Origin: Sepiola atlantica
Lineage: Eukaryota; Mollusca; Cephalopoda; Sepiida; Sepiolidae
Assembly (NCBI GenBank): GCA_963556195.1
Contig: OY744520.1
Coordinates: 150,454,107-150,518,106 of the forward strand
Length of the DNA stretch: 64,000 nucleotides
Reading direction: 5' to 3'
Part shown: one piece after another, positions 1 through 10,810 of the stretch
Position numbering within the stretch: the first letter of the stretch is position 1
Layout of the letters: each line of letters begins with the position of its first letter
The notes under the pieces: model-generated
The model's database searches: none
Seen by the model: the letters and a program-made list of their open reading frames with translations, nothing else
Told to the model about the DNA's origin: nothing
Made by a program: the position numbers and the translations under genes

Positions 1-849
1 CATGGGTGTATTCCATCTTGTTGATGTTAACAGTCTCATTACGTCAAGAGTAATTGTGGAACGACATTTGTACCGTCCGATCATTCGTGCATACTTCTCT
101 AATATGCTGTTTATATCGACGCTTGTTTTAGTTTAATTTTCACCGAGATTGAAGTAACGCAAGAATAATATGTGCATTTCTTCTTCTTTCATCTCTATTA
201 TAAACGGCTTCAACGCTACAAAATTGAATTCAGAGTGCATGTTATATACAACCAGCTGGGCTTAAATATTATGATTATAAATAATAATGATTTTGATTTC
301 TTTTCTGTATCGGAAACGCAAGTCATGCTGCGTCTTTGATAACATGTCGTAACATAAATAGTATCAGTAAATATATGTGAAACTTCAATTACGTAGATAG
401 CGCAAAACTAGATATGAGAGCATAATATACATATATATGAATAATAGTAAAATAAAACTCATATTAGATCCTGCCGAGATACGGTGAAGCTCAATACAGA
501 GCATTTATTTATATGAATAATGAAGTGCTGAAATAGATAAATTTTGTAAAGTTTACACATGTATCAACTCACCAAGTCAAATTCAAAATTACTTTCAAAA
601 TTACTTTCAAGACATGCCGTTTCTTACCGTCAGAAGGTCTGACCCATAATAATTGAATATTAATTGATTATTAGAGATGAATATCTTGAAAATACAAAAG
701 TGAAATAGTTTGAAAAACATCAAAGGGTAAAATATCACGATTAACACAATTCGAACAATAGGTAGTATGTTGTATGACAATTACATTATCTTAAATGTGT
801 ATACAGTAAAAACAAAAAGCCGACCAATCTTCTATGTAATTCGAAACCT
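1..849. other. AT-rich non-coding DNA
   Basis: No open frame of note, no RNA gene and no recognisable repeat was seen. The base composition is AT-rich like most of the window. Confidence 0.5.
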
Positions 850-1480
850 TAAGTGCTTCAAGAAATGGTATTTCCTGGTCACAGATACTTCCGGACATTT
901 AGGCCATCTTTATACTTCAAAATTACTTTAAAATCGTGTTCAGTAATGTTACTACGCTGTTCACGTGACTGTAGACGTCACGGTCAGTACTTTAGTCAAC
1001 AGAAAAATAATAAGGTTTTCATTTTTTTAGGTCGGCGGCAGGACTTCTCACTTTTCAGAGAAACAAAGTATCATGTATTCTTTTCTTGTTAAAAATTAAT
1101 CACAGTGCCTGAATTGCAATAAAAAAATCACTCACCATGCATTCACTTAGCGAAAATAAGCTGACGTTTTACGTGTTTTCTCCTTCCTTTTTCATCGCCG
1201 AAAAAGCCAGTTTTTATAACTAGGATGTTGTCGGGTTAATTTGCCGTTGCTTTCTCCAAATGTGTTCAATTTAAGGTTCTCAGAAAAAACCTTATCATTA
1301 CCCAGTGGTAGCGTCCATTTTAAGGATCTCAAGAATCTCTTACTGTACTTCGTCGCCAGTTCTCGTATGCTTTAAAGGGTCAGGAAAGTAAACTCTGTTG
1401 AGAAAACAGGTATATTAAAGAAAAGTATAATACAACAAAGAAAAAGAAAGGTTGTACGGCAAGTCTTGACTGCCAGTAGT
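850..1480. repeat. Dispersed repeat, copy 1 (partner at 28.6-29.19 kb)
   Basis: This stretch aligns by eye, in the same orientation, with 28600-29190. Shared landmarks in order are: a ggcagtaggacttct-like block (1035 and 28638), a run ending in ttaaaaattaa (1090 and 28690), a taactaggat block (1220 and 28798), aggttct (1274 and 28853), and gagaaaacaggtatatt (1399 and 29097) followed by the aagtcttgactgccag block (1461 and 29158). Divergence is considerable with many small indels, so these are old copies. The family is not identified. The right part resembles the LTR-like segment described at 29057-29193. Confidence 0.6.
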
Positions 1481-1490
1481 GACTGATGTG

Positions 1491-2488
1491 GTTTCAGGTA
1501 TTTACTTCCACTCCACCACAATGTAGCACAAGGCCAGAAGGTTTATAGAGTCAATCCAGCGCCTATAAAGAATGAGGACTCTGGCCTATAAAAATGCCTT
1601 GGACGCCCCGTAGGCATCCTCAGGTAAGGGGTGCCTCAGGCAGTAAGCAATACACTTACTAAACCCCAAAGAGGAGAGTAAACACCTAGGAGGGTGAACC
1701 TCCTAGAATTACCAAGGGATAATGCCTCATCCTGACAGATAAAAAAACTGAAATGGACAAGTTCTTATCGGGCTGAGGTGGATCCAGGTATTTAATCGTT
1801 TCCCACTGCAGGAATATGTGACACAAGGTCGGAAAGTTGGGGAAGAGTCAAGCCAGCGTCCCTAAAGAAGGATCACTCTGGCCTAGAAAAAATAGCCTGG
1901 TCAGCCCCGTCGGCATTCCCCGGAAATAACGCTTCATGCAGTAAGCGATACACTTACTCTACCTTAAAGAAGGGGGGCAAGGCCTTGGAGGGTGCCCCTC
2001 CTAAAGCAATCCAATACAGTATACCTCAGTCCGGCAGAAAATATGCCACCAAAATGGCCCAGTTCCTGGCGGACTGATTGTCGAGAACGTATCCTCGACT
2101 AGTATTACCCCATCCCGATGTTTTTATTCAACCGAAGTTAATGAGAGACTGAACACGATGGGACGGATCCAGGTATTCAATTGTTCCCCACCGCAGCAAT
2201 ATGTGACACAAGGTCGGAAAGTGGGGGAAGACTTAAGCCAGCACCCTAAATAAGGAGACACTCTGGCCTAGCCAAAATAGCCTGGTCAGCCCCGTCGGCA
2301 TTCCCCGGTCATGGCGCCTTAGGCACTAAGCGATAAACTTACTCCATTCCAAAGAGGGAAAGCAAGTATGCCTCAGCCCGGCAGATAAAAGGGCACTGAA
2401 ATTGTCGAGAACGAACTCTCGACTGGTATTACCCCATTTCCACGTCCCCATTCAACCGAATTTAATGAGAGACTTAACAGGATAGGGC
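1491..2488. repeat. Three-unit tandem repeat, period about 290-385 bp
   Basis: Units begin at 1491, 1781 and 2166 with (ga)tccaggtatt. They share, in order, an acacaaggtcggaaag block, a gccagc-ccctaaa block, actctggccta, agcctggtcagccccgtcggcat and a (g)cagtaagcgatacacttact block. Units 2 and 3 each end with a block of about 85 bp, starting attgtcgagaacg, that unit 1 lacks. That block carries a short hairpin (GTCGAG/CTCGAC in unit 2, GTCGAGA/TCTCGAC in unit 3). GC content is well above the surroundings. No coding frame runs across the units. The family is not identified; an LTR-derived or satellite-like origin is possible. Confidence 0.75.
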
Positions 2489-4798
2489 GAGGCCCGACCC
2501 TGAGAAGCAGGTACTTTTAGTATTGATGGTGAGTCGAAGAGTTCAATTAGTCCGTATAGGTAAGGTACCATAACAACCAAGCTTACGGACTTTATCTGCA
2601 CACTCTTCGCAAACAATTGGGGGGGGGGGGCTTGGCATTATAACTCTGCGCCGCTTCATTGGTGAAATATCTTCATTGTCATGTTTATGTTTATGTTTAA
2701 AACATCATATTAAGTGTTAAACACACAGGGTATTAGATTGGACTCTCACTGGCATGCGTAAGTTATAAATAACGTTCATTGATACGTCCACATTTCTCTA
2801 CAAGAAACTTTGTCAGTTGATCCATCAGGTTTATGATAGATATAGCATGTTCCTCGCTAATCACCTAGATTCATACGATGCATCTTAAGAGTATGCGTTT
2901 TTGTTTTAAAGCTTTTTCTAAAATGTATGTTTACCCTATTTAGTGTTTGATTTTTCTTTTACATCATAGGATAATACTAGGTGACGGTGATTTTTTTCGT
3001 ATAACCGTAAAGTACTGTCGGTGTTGATAACTCAATTTTAAAGGTTTGGAAAGTGTAGAGTTAGTACTTAGTTACCGTTACTCTTGTGCCCACTCTGACC
3101 TGAGGTAGTTGTCCCTGTCAGATTCACATATATGTGTTAACTAGAATAAGCCCGAGGCACGACATTTTCTAGCTTATTTCTGTTTTCTTTGTTTATGTTT
3201 ACCTTATCAACTACTCAACCCCTTTTCTATATTATTATGGCAGACATCTCCATCAAGGAATGTGCCCCAATTTGGGGATATAGAGTCATTCCTTTATTAC
3301 AACTAGCCACAGGTGTACTTAAACCCTGAGTGTTACTACACCCCAGGCTCCCATCTATGAGTTGAACAGAGTTTAGTCTGGACATGGCAGTAAGTTACCA
3401 CGGACATAATTGTGGAGGCTGTTCGCCACTCCCCAACTCGAAATCTATATTTTCAGTCTTTTTTACCTGTTTTAGCTACCCTATTTTACAACCCTATCAA
3501 ACACTTAAACTGTTCCTCCAACCGACAGAAAACTGCATCAACTGCCACTTATCGAATTTAAGAGCTTTAGGGAATCTTGAGTGGACCCCGAATTTCCATA
3601 ACATCCAAGGTGACCCTTACCCGGTGTTGTAATATATATCAGTGTCTAATCTATGGGCTATATACACTATACTTTACAAAGTATGCTTACAAACCATATG
3701 CCTTAAAACAAATGTATTTACAAACCATAAACGGAGTTCACGTAAAATAACCCAATGACGGTTGGCATGCCGTCTAACCAACCTACCAACAAACAAAGTG
3801 TCATTCATTCATAAAATGACCAGTATAAAGTACATTCCTCAAAGCGGTAAATATTTGCAACAAACAAGTGTTCATCGAACTACTTGCGTGTCATTCCGAT
3901 TAATTTATTTGCTTCTCAGAATTGAAGAGAAAACGTGGTTGTCATTTTAATTACCTTTCTCGTGAACTCGGAGTATTTAGGGAAACCATTTACATAGCTC
4001 GACTAGATATCTTAGAGATCATTAAGTTTACGAGCGAAATAATCAACGGTACTAGCGATTTACTAGTGCTTATTTAGCGGAATTGTGACTAGTCAGGCAA
4101 CCTATACGTGTGCATTAATAGTTGAGCGTATGCAGCGTTTTCTTAGAGTCTTCATACTTTCATTTGTGTTTCGCTTTCTGTTTGACTATGGCGTTTTTAA
4201 TAACATTATTTTTTTAATATGACTTTTAAAGCTGGGAATGACTTGGGGGAAGAATGCCAGATTATAGTATTTCATGCTGTTTATATTTCTTTGGATTCGT
4301 ATAATTTTTTGAATTTCTCATTTAACTTTCCTGTCGTTTATTGGCGTTACCTGTTTATGACCTTTTGTTTCCTCACTCGACGAATTTAATTAATAGATTG
4401 GTATTACAATATTTGTCTTCGAGTTCCACACTCCTCTGGCAAGATCAATGTAATTTCTTAGGTTTTCTCTATTCTTGATCTTCTCACTATGATCTTCTTG
4501 GGCGGCAACATCAACGATTTGGCAGGTTTTCATAGGTTTCTTTAGAATAATCACGCCTTGTGTCTTTGCTTGGATGAGTTGTACATCTCTATTTTCATGA
4601 CGCAGGTGACGTTATGATTTACATTTTCTAATACTGTCGCGATTTGTTTATATGCTGTTTGCCTGCATGCTTTTAGTGAAAACGTTTGCATATTATCCAC
4701 TGTACCGTTTATTCAGGCAGCCGTATCTATTTTACTATCCCTTTTAGGCTTATAGTTATTTTTATGGTACTTTCACAGATTATGCATCACGCTAACTT
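2489..4798. other. Non-coding DNA, no recognised feature
   Basis: There is a poly-G run near 2620. The open frames at 3384-3632 and 3762-3950 (+) are short, start at arbitrary positions and show no recognisable domain. Nothing else is supported. Confidence 0.4.
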
Positions 4799-4823
4799 AC
4801 CCTAACTCTAACCCTAAACCTAC
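4797..4823. repeat. Short telomere-like (CCCTAA) patch
   Basis: The + strand carries ttaccctaactctaaccctaa, two exact CCCTAA units plus degenerate ones. Molluscan telomeres use TTAGGG, so this could be a tiny interstitial telomeric relic. It is short enough to be chance. Confidence 0.35.
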
Positions 4824-4879
4824 ACTGACCTTAACGACGGGACAAAGTTAGCCTGGTTTTTCTGTGTGAAAGCACCATT

Positions 4880-4895
4880 TATTATTATTATTATA

Positions 4896-4988
<93 letters not shown>
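4880..4988. repeat. (ATT)n microsatellite
   Basis: About 36 ATT units with one interruption (ataatt) near 4893. The poly-Asn frame on the reverse strand is a product of the repeat and is not a gene. Confidence 0.95.
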
Positions 4989-5310
4989 GGTGTGGTTGTG
5001 GTTTAATCGCTTTGAGTTCTCACACAGTGATGTTTCGAGTGTAAACACAAGTGACTCTCTCTCTCTCTGAACTCTGAAGAGCACCAAGTCTTCCTAAATG
5101 TCGTCGTGTATTCTTCTGTCCGTTACAATTTGAACTTGGTGCATTTTAAGCAACTGTTTACTCGTAACTACTCGCTGGTAACAACTGGTGCTTTTCTGGA
5201 TTGATGTTTAGATTGAGCAATCCCTCGGGGACCTTTACATGCTCTCAGAACCACTGATTTAGGTGTCACTGCGGTAATTTCTCCTCTTTCTTATTTGAGA
5301 GATCATACTT

Positions 5311-5415
5311 GTGGCTAAGTTGTTAACGACGCCGATTGAAGACCTGGTCATACCAGGTTCAAATCCAATGCGTTTCTACAGAAACACTTTCATCAAAATC
5401 AACAACTTACCTTGT
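5311..5415 (+). repeat. tRNA-derived SINE fragment
   Basis: A box A-like motif (tggctaagttg, 5312) lies about 43 bp before a perfect box B-type motif (ggttcaaatcc, 5355). This is the spacing of an internal RNA polymerase III promoter. The ends do not pair into a tRNA acceptor stem, so this is a tRNA-derived SINE or tRNA relic and not a functional tRNA gene. The downstream tail is unrelated to the other SINEs in the window. Confidence 0.6.
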
Positions 5416-6170
5416 GTGTTACATCAATTATAGGAGGTAAACAAAATACGAAGTCATGTACTCTTTGATGTATCGTACACACAAGATCGCTTGAGTTCGT
5501 CCTGATAAGTTCCATTAATTCTTTTCAATGTTTTTTTTGCATTGTGACATTTTCGCACAATGTATGTGTGGTTTGTCAAGGTTATCTGGGGATGTAAATT
5601 GGTTTGGGTTTTCTAATATTTAAATAACTTTGCAAGGTGCTTTACGAGGTTAGTATGGTGTTTATTATCTGTTTGATTAAGATTTCTTCTGGCCCTTTTA
5701 CTAGCAATTTTTAGAAATTTAGTTAATACACCTAAAATTATGTGTATGATAGGAATGTTCTTGTTTACTAGTCCCATCATTGAAAGTCCTATGTAATCAC
5801 TTATTTTACTCTACCACTTTTCGACTCTTTTATAAGTTGAGACGCCGAGTATTTTGCGAGATTAGTTACTTTTTAGTTGACTATTATCAATTCTGATATT
5901 CAAGGTTGGATGATATTTTCTATTTTCATTTAAATGTTCTAGAGGATGTTATGTTGTTTTTTATTTTAGATATTAGTTCCAACCCGTGTTTTATTATTTG
6001 CTTATTTGTTTAAAGTGTGGTCGTTTGCACAGTTTCCAGTTGAGTTTCCAGTTGAATACTCTCCCATTTAGTTATATATTTATTTTGGGCAAGATTGCGG
6101 CGTTTACTCCTTTTCTGGGTTGTGTATATTTTTGCTTTTATGTACTTTGTTTTCTGTTTCATTTTTTATT
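5416..6170. other. Non-coding DNA, no recognised feature
   Basis: AT-rich sequence. The frame at 5986-6240 (+) runs into the SINE at 6181 and has no domain. Confidence 0.4.
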
Positions 6171-6177
6171 TGTCCCT

Positions 6178-6302
6178 GACGGTCGAATGGTTAAACTCGC
6201 TGACTGTCAACAAGACGGCCGTAAGTGCGATCCCGGCTGAAATCATTTGCCGGTATAACCGCACGGAAGGGCTGTTATGTAGAAAAACAGTATGTCTGTA
6301 GA

Positions 6303-6306
<4 letters not shown>
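6178..6306 (+). repeat. tRNA-derived SINE with (TA)n tail
   Basis: Box A-like ggtcgaatggttaaactcg starts at 6181 and box B-like gtgcgatcccg starts at 6225. The 3' part ends gtatgtctgtagataatta and runs directly into a (TA)n array. The gtctgtagataat tail recurs in the SINEs at 7.2, 7.5, 23.6 and 24.0 kb, so they share a 3' tail family. Pol III transcription and LINE-mediated mobilisation are known for such SINEs; activity here is not shown. Confidence 0.7.

Positions 6307-6358
<52 letters not shown>
6307..6358. repeat. (TA)n microsatellite
   Basis: Pure TA array that begins at the 3' end of the SINE. Confidence 0.95.
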
Positions 6359-6363
<5 letters not shown>

Positions 6364-7089
6364 TAGTTATTTTAAGAAGGAGAAAATGCCATTTTTCAAC
6401 AATATATACAATATAAACATATCAATATCATCTTACATTTACAGAATTTAAAAATCATTGGTAGATAGTGTATACCAATATGATACATCTGTAATTAAGC
6501 TAAAGTTGAGAATCAGGGTTTGAAGTCATTAAGTTTAATCCTATATATGTTAGTTACACAAAATACATATTAAATTATTTATCCATTTAGCGAATGGTTT
6601 TCAAAATGTTGTAATTGTTCAAATCAGCCATAATTTGCAATTCACTCACCTAGTACAAACTTCTCTAATCAGGAGTGTGTCTATTACATAAATCATCACC
6701 ATTAACTGCTATTTAACCCCCTGCTCTCATGTTATACAGTGTATATTACTCTCGCTTCCATAACACACACACACACACACTCCTTATTTACCTTCCGATC
6801 TCTCTCTGTATTAAAATAATAAAACTAACTATAAATAAGAAGATTTGCAGCATCTATTTAAACAATAAGGAATATAGACGCTAGCATTACGAGAAGAATG
6901 AGAAAGAGATAGAGAAAGAGGGTAACGGGAGAAAAGGGGGAGAAATAGTCATCAGAAAGACAGATTTTGCATCTTAGATCTAAATTTGTTCTCTAAATTT
7001 TACAGGCTCTGCAAACTAACTTTTCCTGATTAAAATAATCTTACCCGCGCTCAGTCGGTGTCTCAAAGGGCCTCATTTTTCTAGTATAA

Positions 7090-7096
<7 letters not shown>
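6359..7096. other. Non-coding DNA
   Basis: It contains a short (CA)n run near 6766-6780 and a purine-rich patch (6895-6960). No gene or repeat family was recognised. Confidence 0.4.

Positions 7097-7146
<50 letters not shown>
7097..7146. repeat. (TA)n microsatellite
   Basis: Pure TA array that abuts the truncated SINE tail at 7147. Confidence 0.95.
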
Positions 7147-7148
<2 letters not shown>

Positions 7149-7211
7149 TGATTGAAAAAAGATGAAACGTATACGTCCGTAGATAATAAACAACAACAAA
7201 TATTTTCATAT
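7147..7211 (+). repeat. 5'-truncated SINE tail
   Basis: About 63 bp (cttgattgaaaaaagatg to tattttcatat) match 7486-7548 with one visible mismatch. Only the 3' tail is present, so this is a 5'-truncated insertion or a local duplication of the SINE at 7380-7548. The near identity points to a recent event. Confidence 0.75.
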
Positions 7212-7379
7212 TTGTCGCTCATTAATTATTAGTAGAGCACTTTAGTCGTCGTGCAAATACAGCGTGACGTCATTTGCTTTATAATCCATCATTCCTTAAT
7301 ATAAGTAGAATGCCTGCGATGTCATCGCCGCTTATAAATGTATTTAATCTACCACTGTTTATCAGCCGTTCAGATATTG

Positions 7380-7548
7380 GCCGTGAGGTTTAAGACGTTG
7401 GGTTGGAGTTGAAAAATACTTATAATCCAGGGTTTCGAATCGTGTGACCAGTAGTGAATAGTCAAACTTCTACGCTGAAGAGTCTTGATTGAAAAAAGAT
7501 GAAACGTATACGTCTGTAGATAATAAACAACAACAAATATTTTCATAT
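7380..7548 (+). repeat. tRNA-derived SINE, full-length-like, ending in (TA)n
   Basis: The head has a box A-like region (ggtttaagacgttggg, about 7387) and a box B-like motif (ggtttcgaatcg, 7431). The body is unique. The 3' tail (gatgaaacgtatacgtctg, then tagataataaac) is shared with the copy at 7147 and, more loosely, with the SINE at 23.5 kb. It ends in a (TA)n tract. No target-site duplication is obvious because the 3' flank is microsatellite. Confidence 0.7.
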
Positions 7549-7600
7549 ATATATATATATTTATATATATATATATCTTAATATATATATATATATATAT
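7549..7600. repeat. (TA)n microsatellite
   Basis: Interrupted TA array at the 3' end of the SINE. The MITE at 7601-7985 sits between this array and the next one. Confidence 0.9.
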
Positions 7601-7981
7601 ACAGGGTGGGCAAAAATAAGGGTCCTATTTTTAAAAATTCATAAATTTTTTATTTATTGATTTTTTAAATTTTTTTTTTTAGAATAAGTAAAGGACCCCT
7701 TCCGAAGCAAGCATGAGCCGTATTAGCCCTAAGGAACGTACCCTCATTTAGAAAACATTATTTTTGCTTAAAAAACTCAAAACAGTGTAAAGAACAATAC
7801 TTTAGTTTTTGTAAGTTTTAAGAAGTGTTTTCGGCTAAAATTTGTTTTGTTTATTTCAAAAAATCTCGGAAGGGTCTGTCTACACACACATAAAGTTTGG
7901 TGAGTTTAACTTTTATTTTGTGGAAGTTATTCAAATTCAAGTTATTCAAATTTAAAGATAGGACCCTTATTTTGGCCCACC

Positions 7982-7985
<4 letters not shown>
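7601..7985. mobile_element. Mariner/Tc1-type MITE inside a (TA)n array
   Basis: About 385 bp bounded by terminal inverted repeats of about 32 bp. The left end acagggtgggcaaaaataag and the reverse complement of the right end (acagggtgggccaaaataag) continue in parallel for a further 12 bp or so with very few mismatches. It is flanked by TA, the target duplication of the Tc1/mariner superfamily. The interior is AT-rich with no transposase frame, so this is a non-autonomous element dependent on a transposase encoded elsewhere. It interrupts what is otherwise a (TA)n tract. Confidence 0.85.
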
Positions 7986-8078
<93 letters not shown>

Positions 8079-8112
8079 CGTATATATGTACACATATATG
8101 TGCGTGTGTGTG
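7986..8112. repeat. (TA)n/(TG)n microsatellite
   Basis: TA array of about 80 bp decaying into tatatgta and gtgtgtgtg variants. Tyr/Ile-repeat frames through it are not genes. Confidence 0.95.
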
Positions 8113-8464
8113 TGAAGAGAGAGTAAGAGAGAGAGGGGGAGATACAGTATTATATGTTTTTCAAGACAAAAGAACAAAATGGTCTAGGCTTTATTTAATT
8201 GTGCATATGTATAATGTGTGGCGATCTCAATTGTATGCCGTTGTCTAAATATAATTAGCGCATCTGAAAGTTCGTTTTGTATAATAGAAACCTCATGTGA
8301 CGGAACACTTCCCTCGGCTACAATTAATAATAACAATCAGACAACAAAACACACAAAACAAAGCAGATAATAACAGCTGTAGACGAAGTTTTAGTGAAAA
8401 CGCTTCTGTTTGTCAAAAGCAGTGACAATACAATCAATAGTGTAGCGTTTTGTCTTTTGCGCAA

Positions 8465-8505
8465 AACCAACAGCGGGCGCATGCGTGGAGCGGGCATGCG
8501 AAACA
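8465..8505 (+). promoter_or_regulatory. CpG-rich promoter-like patch with NRF1-like sites
   Basis: Within AT-rich DNA this 40-bp patch holds several CpGs and two gcatgcg motifs (ggcgcatgcgtgg at 8476 and gggcatgcga at 8492). These resemble the NRF1 consensus of animal housekeeping promoters. It is followed at once by caatggccgccgc, which resembles the YY1 site often found around start codons. This is motif resemblance only; no transcription start is shown. Confidence 0.4.
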
Positions 8506-8598
8506 ATGGCCGCCGCTAATGAAATACGAATTCAGTCGGAAAAAATAAGAACTGAAACATTTTTTTTGTTATTTAATTTTCTGATGTCTTCAAATTAG
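8506..8598 (+). CDS. Possible first coding exon or short frame
   Basis: An ATG in a favourable context (aaacaATGG) directly follows the CpG-rich patch and opens a frame starting MAAANEIRIQSEKIR. After about 18 codons it degenerates into Phe/Leu from a T-rich run and stops at TAG 8596-8598. If real, the coding part would be the first 10-16 codons, with splicing before the T-rich stretch. No strong GT donor is visible, so this remains speculative. I do not recognise the peptide. Confidence 0.25.
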   Translation: MAAANEIRIQSEKIRTETFFLLFNFLMSSN

Positions 8599-8599
8599 T

Positions 8600-9200
8600 G
8601 ACAAATTAGTAAATCATGTATTTGTAAATGTTTTCTTTAAAATATAAAATAATATATATTTGATTAATAAAAATGTTACCAAAACCAAGGAAAATATTTC
8701 GAGCAACGCAATTATAAAGAATCTGTTGAAGTTAAACAATTAATAATGTCAATGGATCTACACTGATAAAAATTAATATCACTAACAAAAGGATTTGACT
8801 GGAGGGTTGCATATATGTGCTCAATTTTAAAAATAATTATAACTATATGTCTGTCTGTGCGCCCGTGTGCCAGAATCCTACAGACGCAGGACCCGCTAGA
8901 GTTGAGGTGTGTAAGGGAAAATCTCATTTCTATGTATATTGTTTTATGAGAATCATGGGTTAATACCTACGTGTTAATGCATGATGAAAATTGAACCGTT
9001 CCACCAATTTTATCGGCAATTTCTCTGGTATTGTAGCAGTAAAGCGAATCAGTCTGCCTGTGGACCCTTACCTTCGTGGGTTGATCAATCTGTAAATGAG
9101 ATCGCCGGTTGTCAGTAGCGATAATGCATAGCTCCACGTAAAAGGATAGAGCATTCCCAGCCGCTTTAAATAGAGTTGATTGTAAGCATATGAATACAAT
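8600..9200. other. Non-coding DNA, no recognised feature
   Basis: AT-rich with only short frames; nothing supported. Confidence 0.4.
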
Positions 9201-9212
9201 TACTGTAGTAAA

Positions 9213-9290
9213 CTTACCATTATAGTGTAGCGGACAGGTGTCTGTCTGCTAGTAAAACAGTGGCGTTTCGATCTTAACTTGGATTACTTG
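9213..9290 (+). repeat. tRNA-like SINE fragment
   Basis: Box A-like tatagtgtagcggacagg (about 9219) and box B-like gcgtttcgatc (about 9262) are at plausible pol III spacing. There is no acceptor-stem pairing and no poly-T at the expected place. It is a degenerate tRNA-derived element at best. Confidence 0.35.
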
Positions 9291-9884
9291 CTTGGCTTAG
9301 TCGCAATGATGATTGTGGGACCGCGCAACAGTCTACCTATAGATGCCTAGTACTCTCTCGCACATTGTTATAGGCAACATTATACTTGTTGAGACAACAA
9401 TATTGTAGTTATAGTTTTATACTTACTAGCAGAACTATTAGAACTTACATGATTAATTTAAGAACATTTACTTAACATTTATCATTTTATCTACATACTA
9501 GAAGAAATAACCGTCGGTTTCCGGAAATATTTAAAAAAAATATGTGTAAACGTGAAACATTAATTCAATTGGAGTATTCACCGAAGAAGTAGCAGCGAGA
9601 ATCAAAAACGTTGGTTTAAGCCACGTTATCTAGCGAGACTACTATTTGTCTAATAAAATTATAGTCTCGACTTTTAAATTTTCAAATTTACTTCTGTCAT
9701 TAAAATCTTCATCAACAAATGTTTTTTACAAGTCCATGTCTTATTGTTAGGCTTTCAACAAATTGCATGAGCCGAGCAAGGAACTACGAGCCTCAACATA
9801 ATGTTAATTTAAACCAAGTTATTTCTAATGTTCTTTTATCGTCGATTTTTATCATACATACATAAAAGACATAATTCGAGCACA
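9291..9884. other. Non-coding DNA
   Basis: AT-rich; no repeat or gene recognised. Confidence 0.4.
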
Positions 9885-10810
9885 CACATATTATTAATAA
9901 AAATATATTTGTTTTATTTCTACAAATTTTAAAATAAAGAATTTTTAAAAACTTATGTTTAAATAACATATCCTAGCATTTTTCCACGCTTGGAGTGTTG
10001 ACATACTCAGGTAATCCATATACTTGGAGGTGGGACCCTAATGTGCGTTCAATTATGGCGATCCAGTCTCCGCACTAAACCTGGCATCAATATGGTTTGT
10101 CGGAGGGAGATCTCCGAGACCAAGTCGAGTAAAGTGGGGTGCCTCGATCCAGATAAGAAACACAGTAGACAAAATACCCCGTGTGATGCATTAGTAGGTT
10201 TGCGCTCGTGAAACGTTGTCGTACAACACTCTTTTAAATAAAATTGACCTACAAACTGTTTTTCTTTTATTTGTAACTTATTGTAATTTCGCCTTATTAT
10301 CACTTATTTCCAAATACAATACGTGAGAATATGTTATAACCCGATATTTGCCTTTCATCCACGGAAAAATAAAAACGAAATTATTTTATTTTTATAAATT
10401 TCATAACCCCACAATCTTTAAAAACATTTGTTTAAGTTATAGGAACGAGCATTTCTCAATCGCTGGGAGTATTGCCGTCATCTTGGCATCCAACTGCTTC
10501 GAGGCTTGTTCGTGTGAATTACGGCGACCCAGGTGTGCGTTCCATTATAGCGATGGAGTATCCGCACTTAGCTTGACATCAATATAGTTTGTAGGACAGA
10601 GCTCTGAGAGCCTCGGTTGTCTAAGGTGGGGTAACTTCGTCCAGGGCGGAAACACAATAGGCAGAATACTCCGTGTGAACAAGTAGGATTGCGTCCGTGA
10701 AACGTAGTCGTACACCACGAACTGGGGTTATTTAAATTGTAACCTATTGTAATTTCGCCTTATTATAACTTATTTCTTAATACAATACGTGAGCATATTC
10801 ATGTTTTAAC
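9885..10810. repeat. Two-unit direct tandem repeat, about 455-470 bp
   Basis: Unit 1 (about 9885-10355) and unit 2 (about 10356-10810) share, in order: a tttatttctacaaatttt-like block, gtgcgttcaattatggcgat (10042; 10527 in unit 2), tccgcacttagcttgacatc, the gaaacgttgtcgtacaacac block (10209; 10698) and the tattgtaatttcgccttatt block followed by acaatacgtgagaatat. Divergence is about 15-25 percent by eye. The middle of each unit is GC-richer than the flanks. No frame is conserved between units. Confidence 0.75.

Noticed and set aside
4848..5087. Poly-Asn frame on the reverse strand
   Set aside because: Translation of an (ATT)n microsatellite. The same applies to Ile, Leu, Asn and Tyr runs elsewhere, such as 22.9, 26.2, 42.8, 43.2, 43.8 and 57.1 kb.
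5311..5383. Functional tRNA gene
   Set aside because: Box A and box B are good, but acceptor and anticodon stems do not pair and no terminator is at the expected place. It fits a tRNA-derived SINE or relic better.
7851..8177. Tyr/Ile-repeat frames through (TA)n arrays
   Set aside because: Artefacts of TA repeats; the same pattern appears at every TA array in the window.
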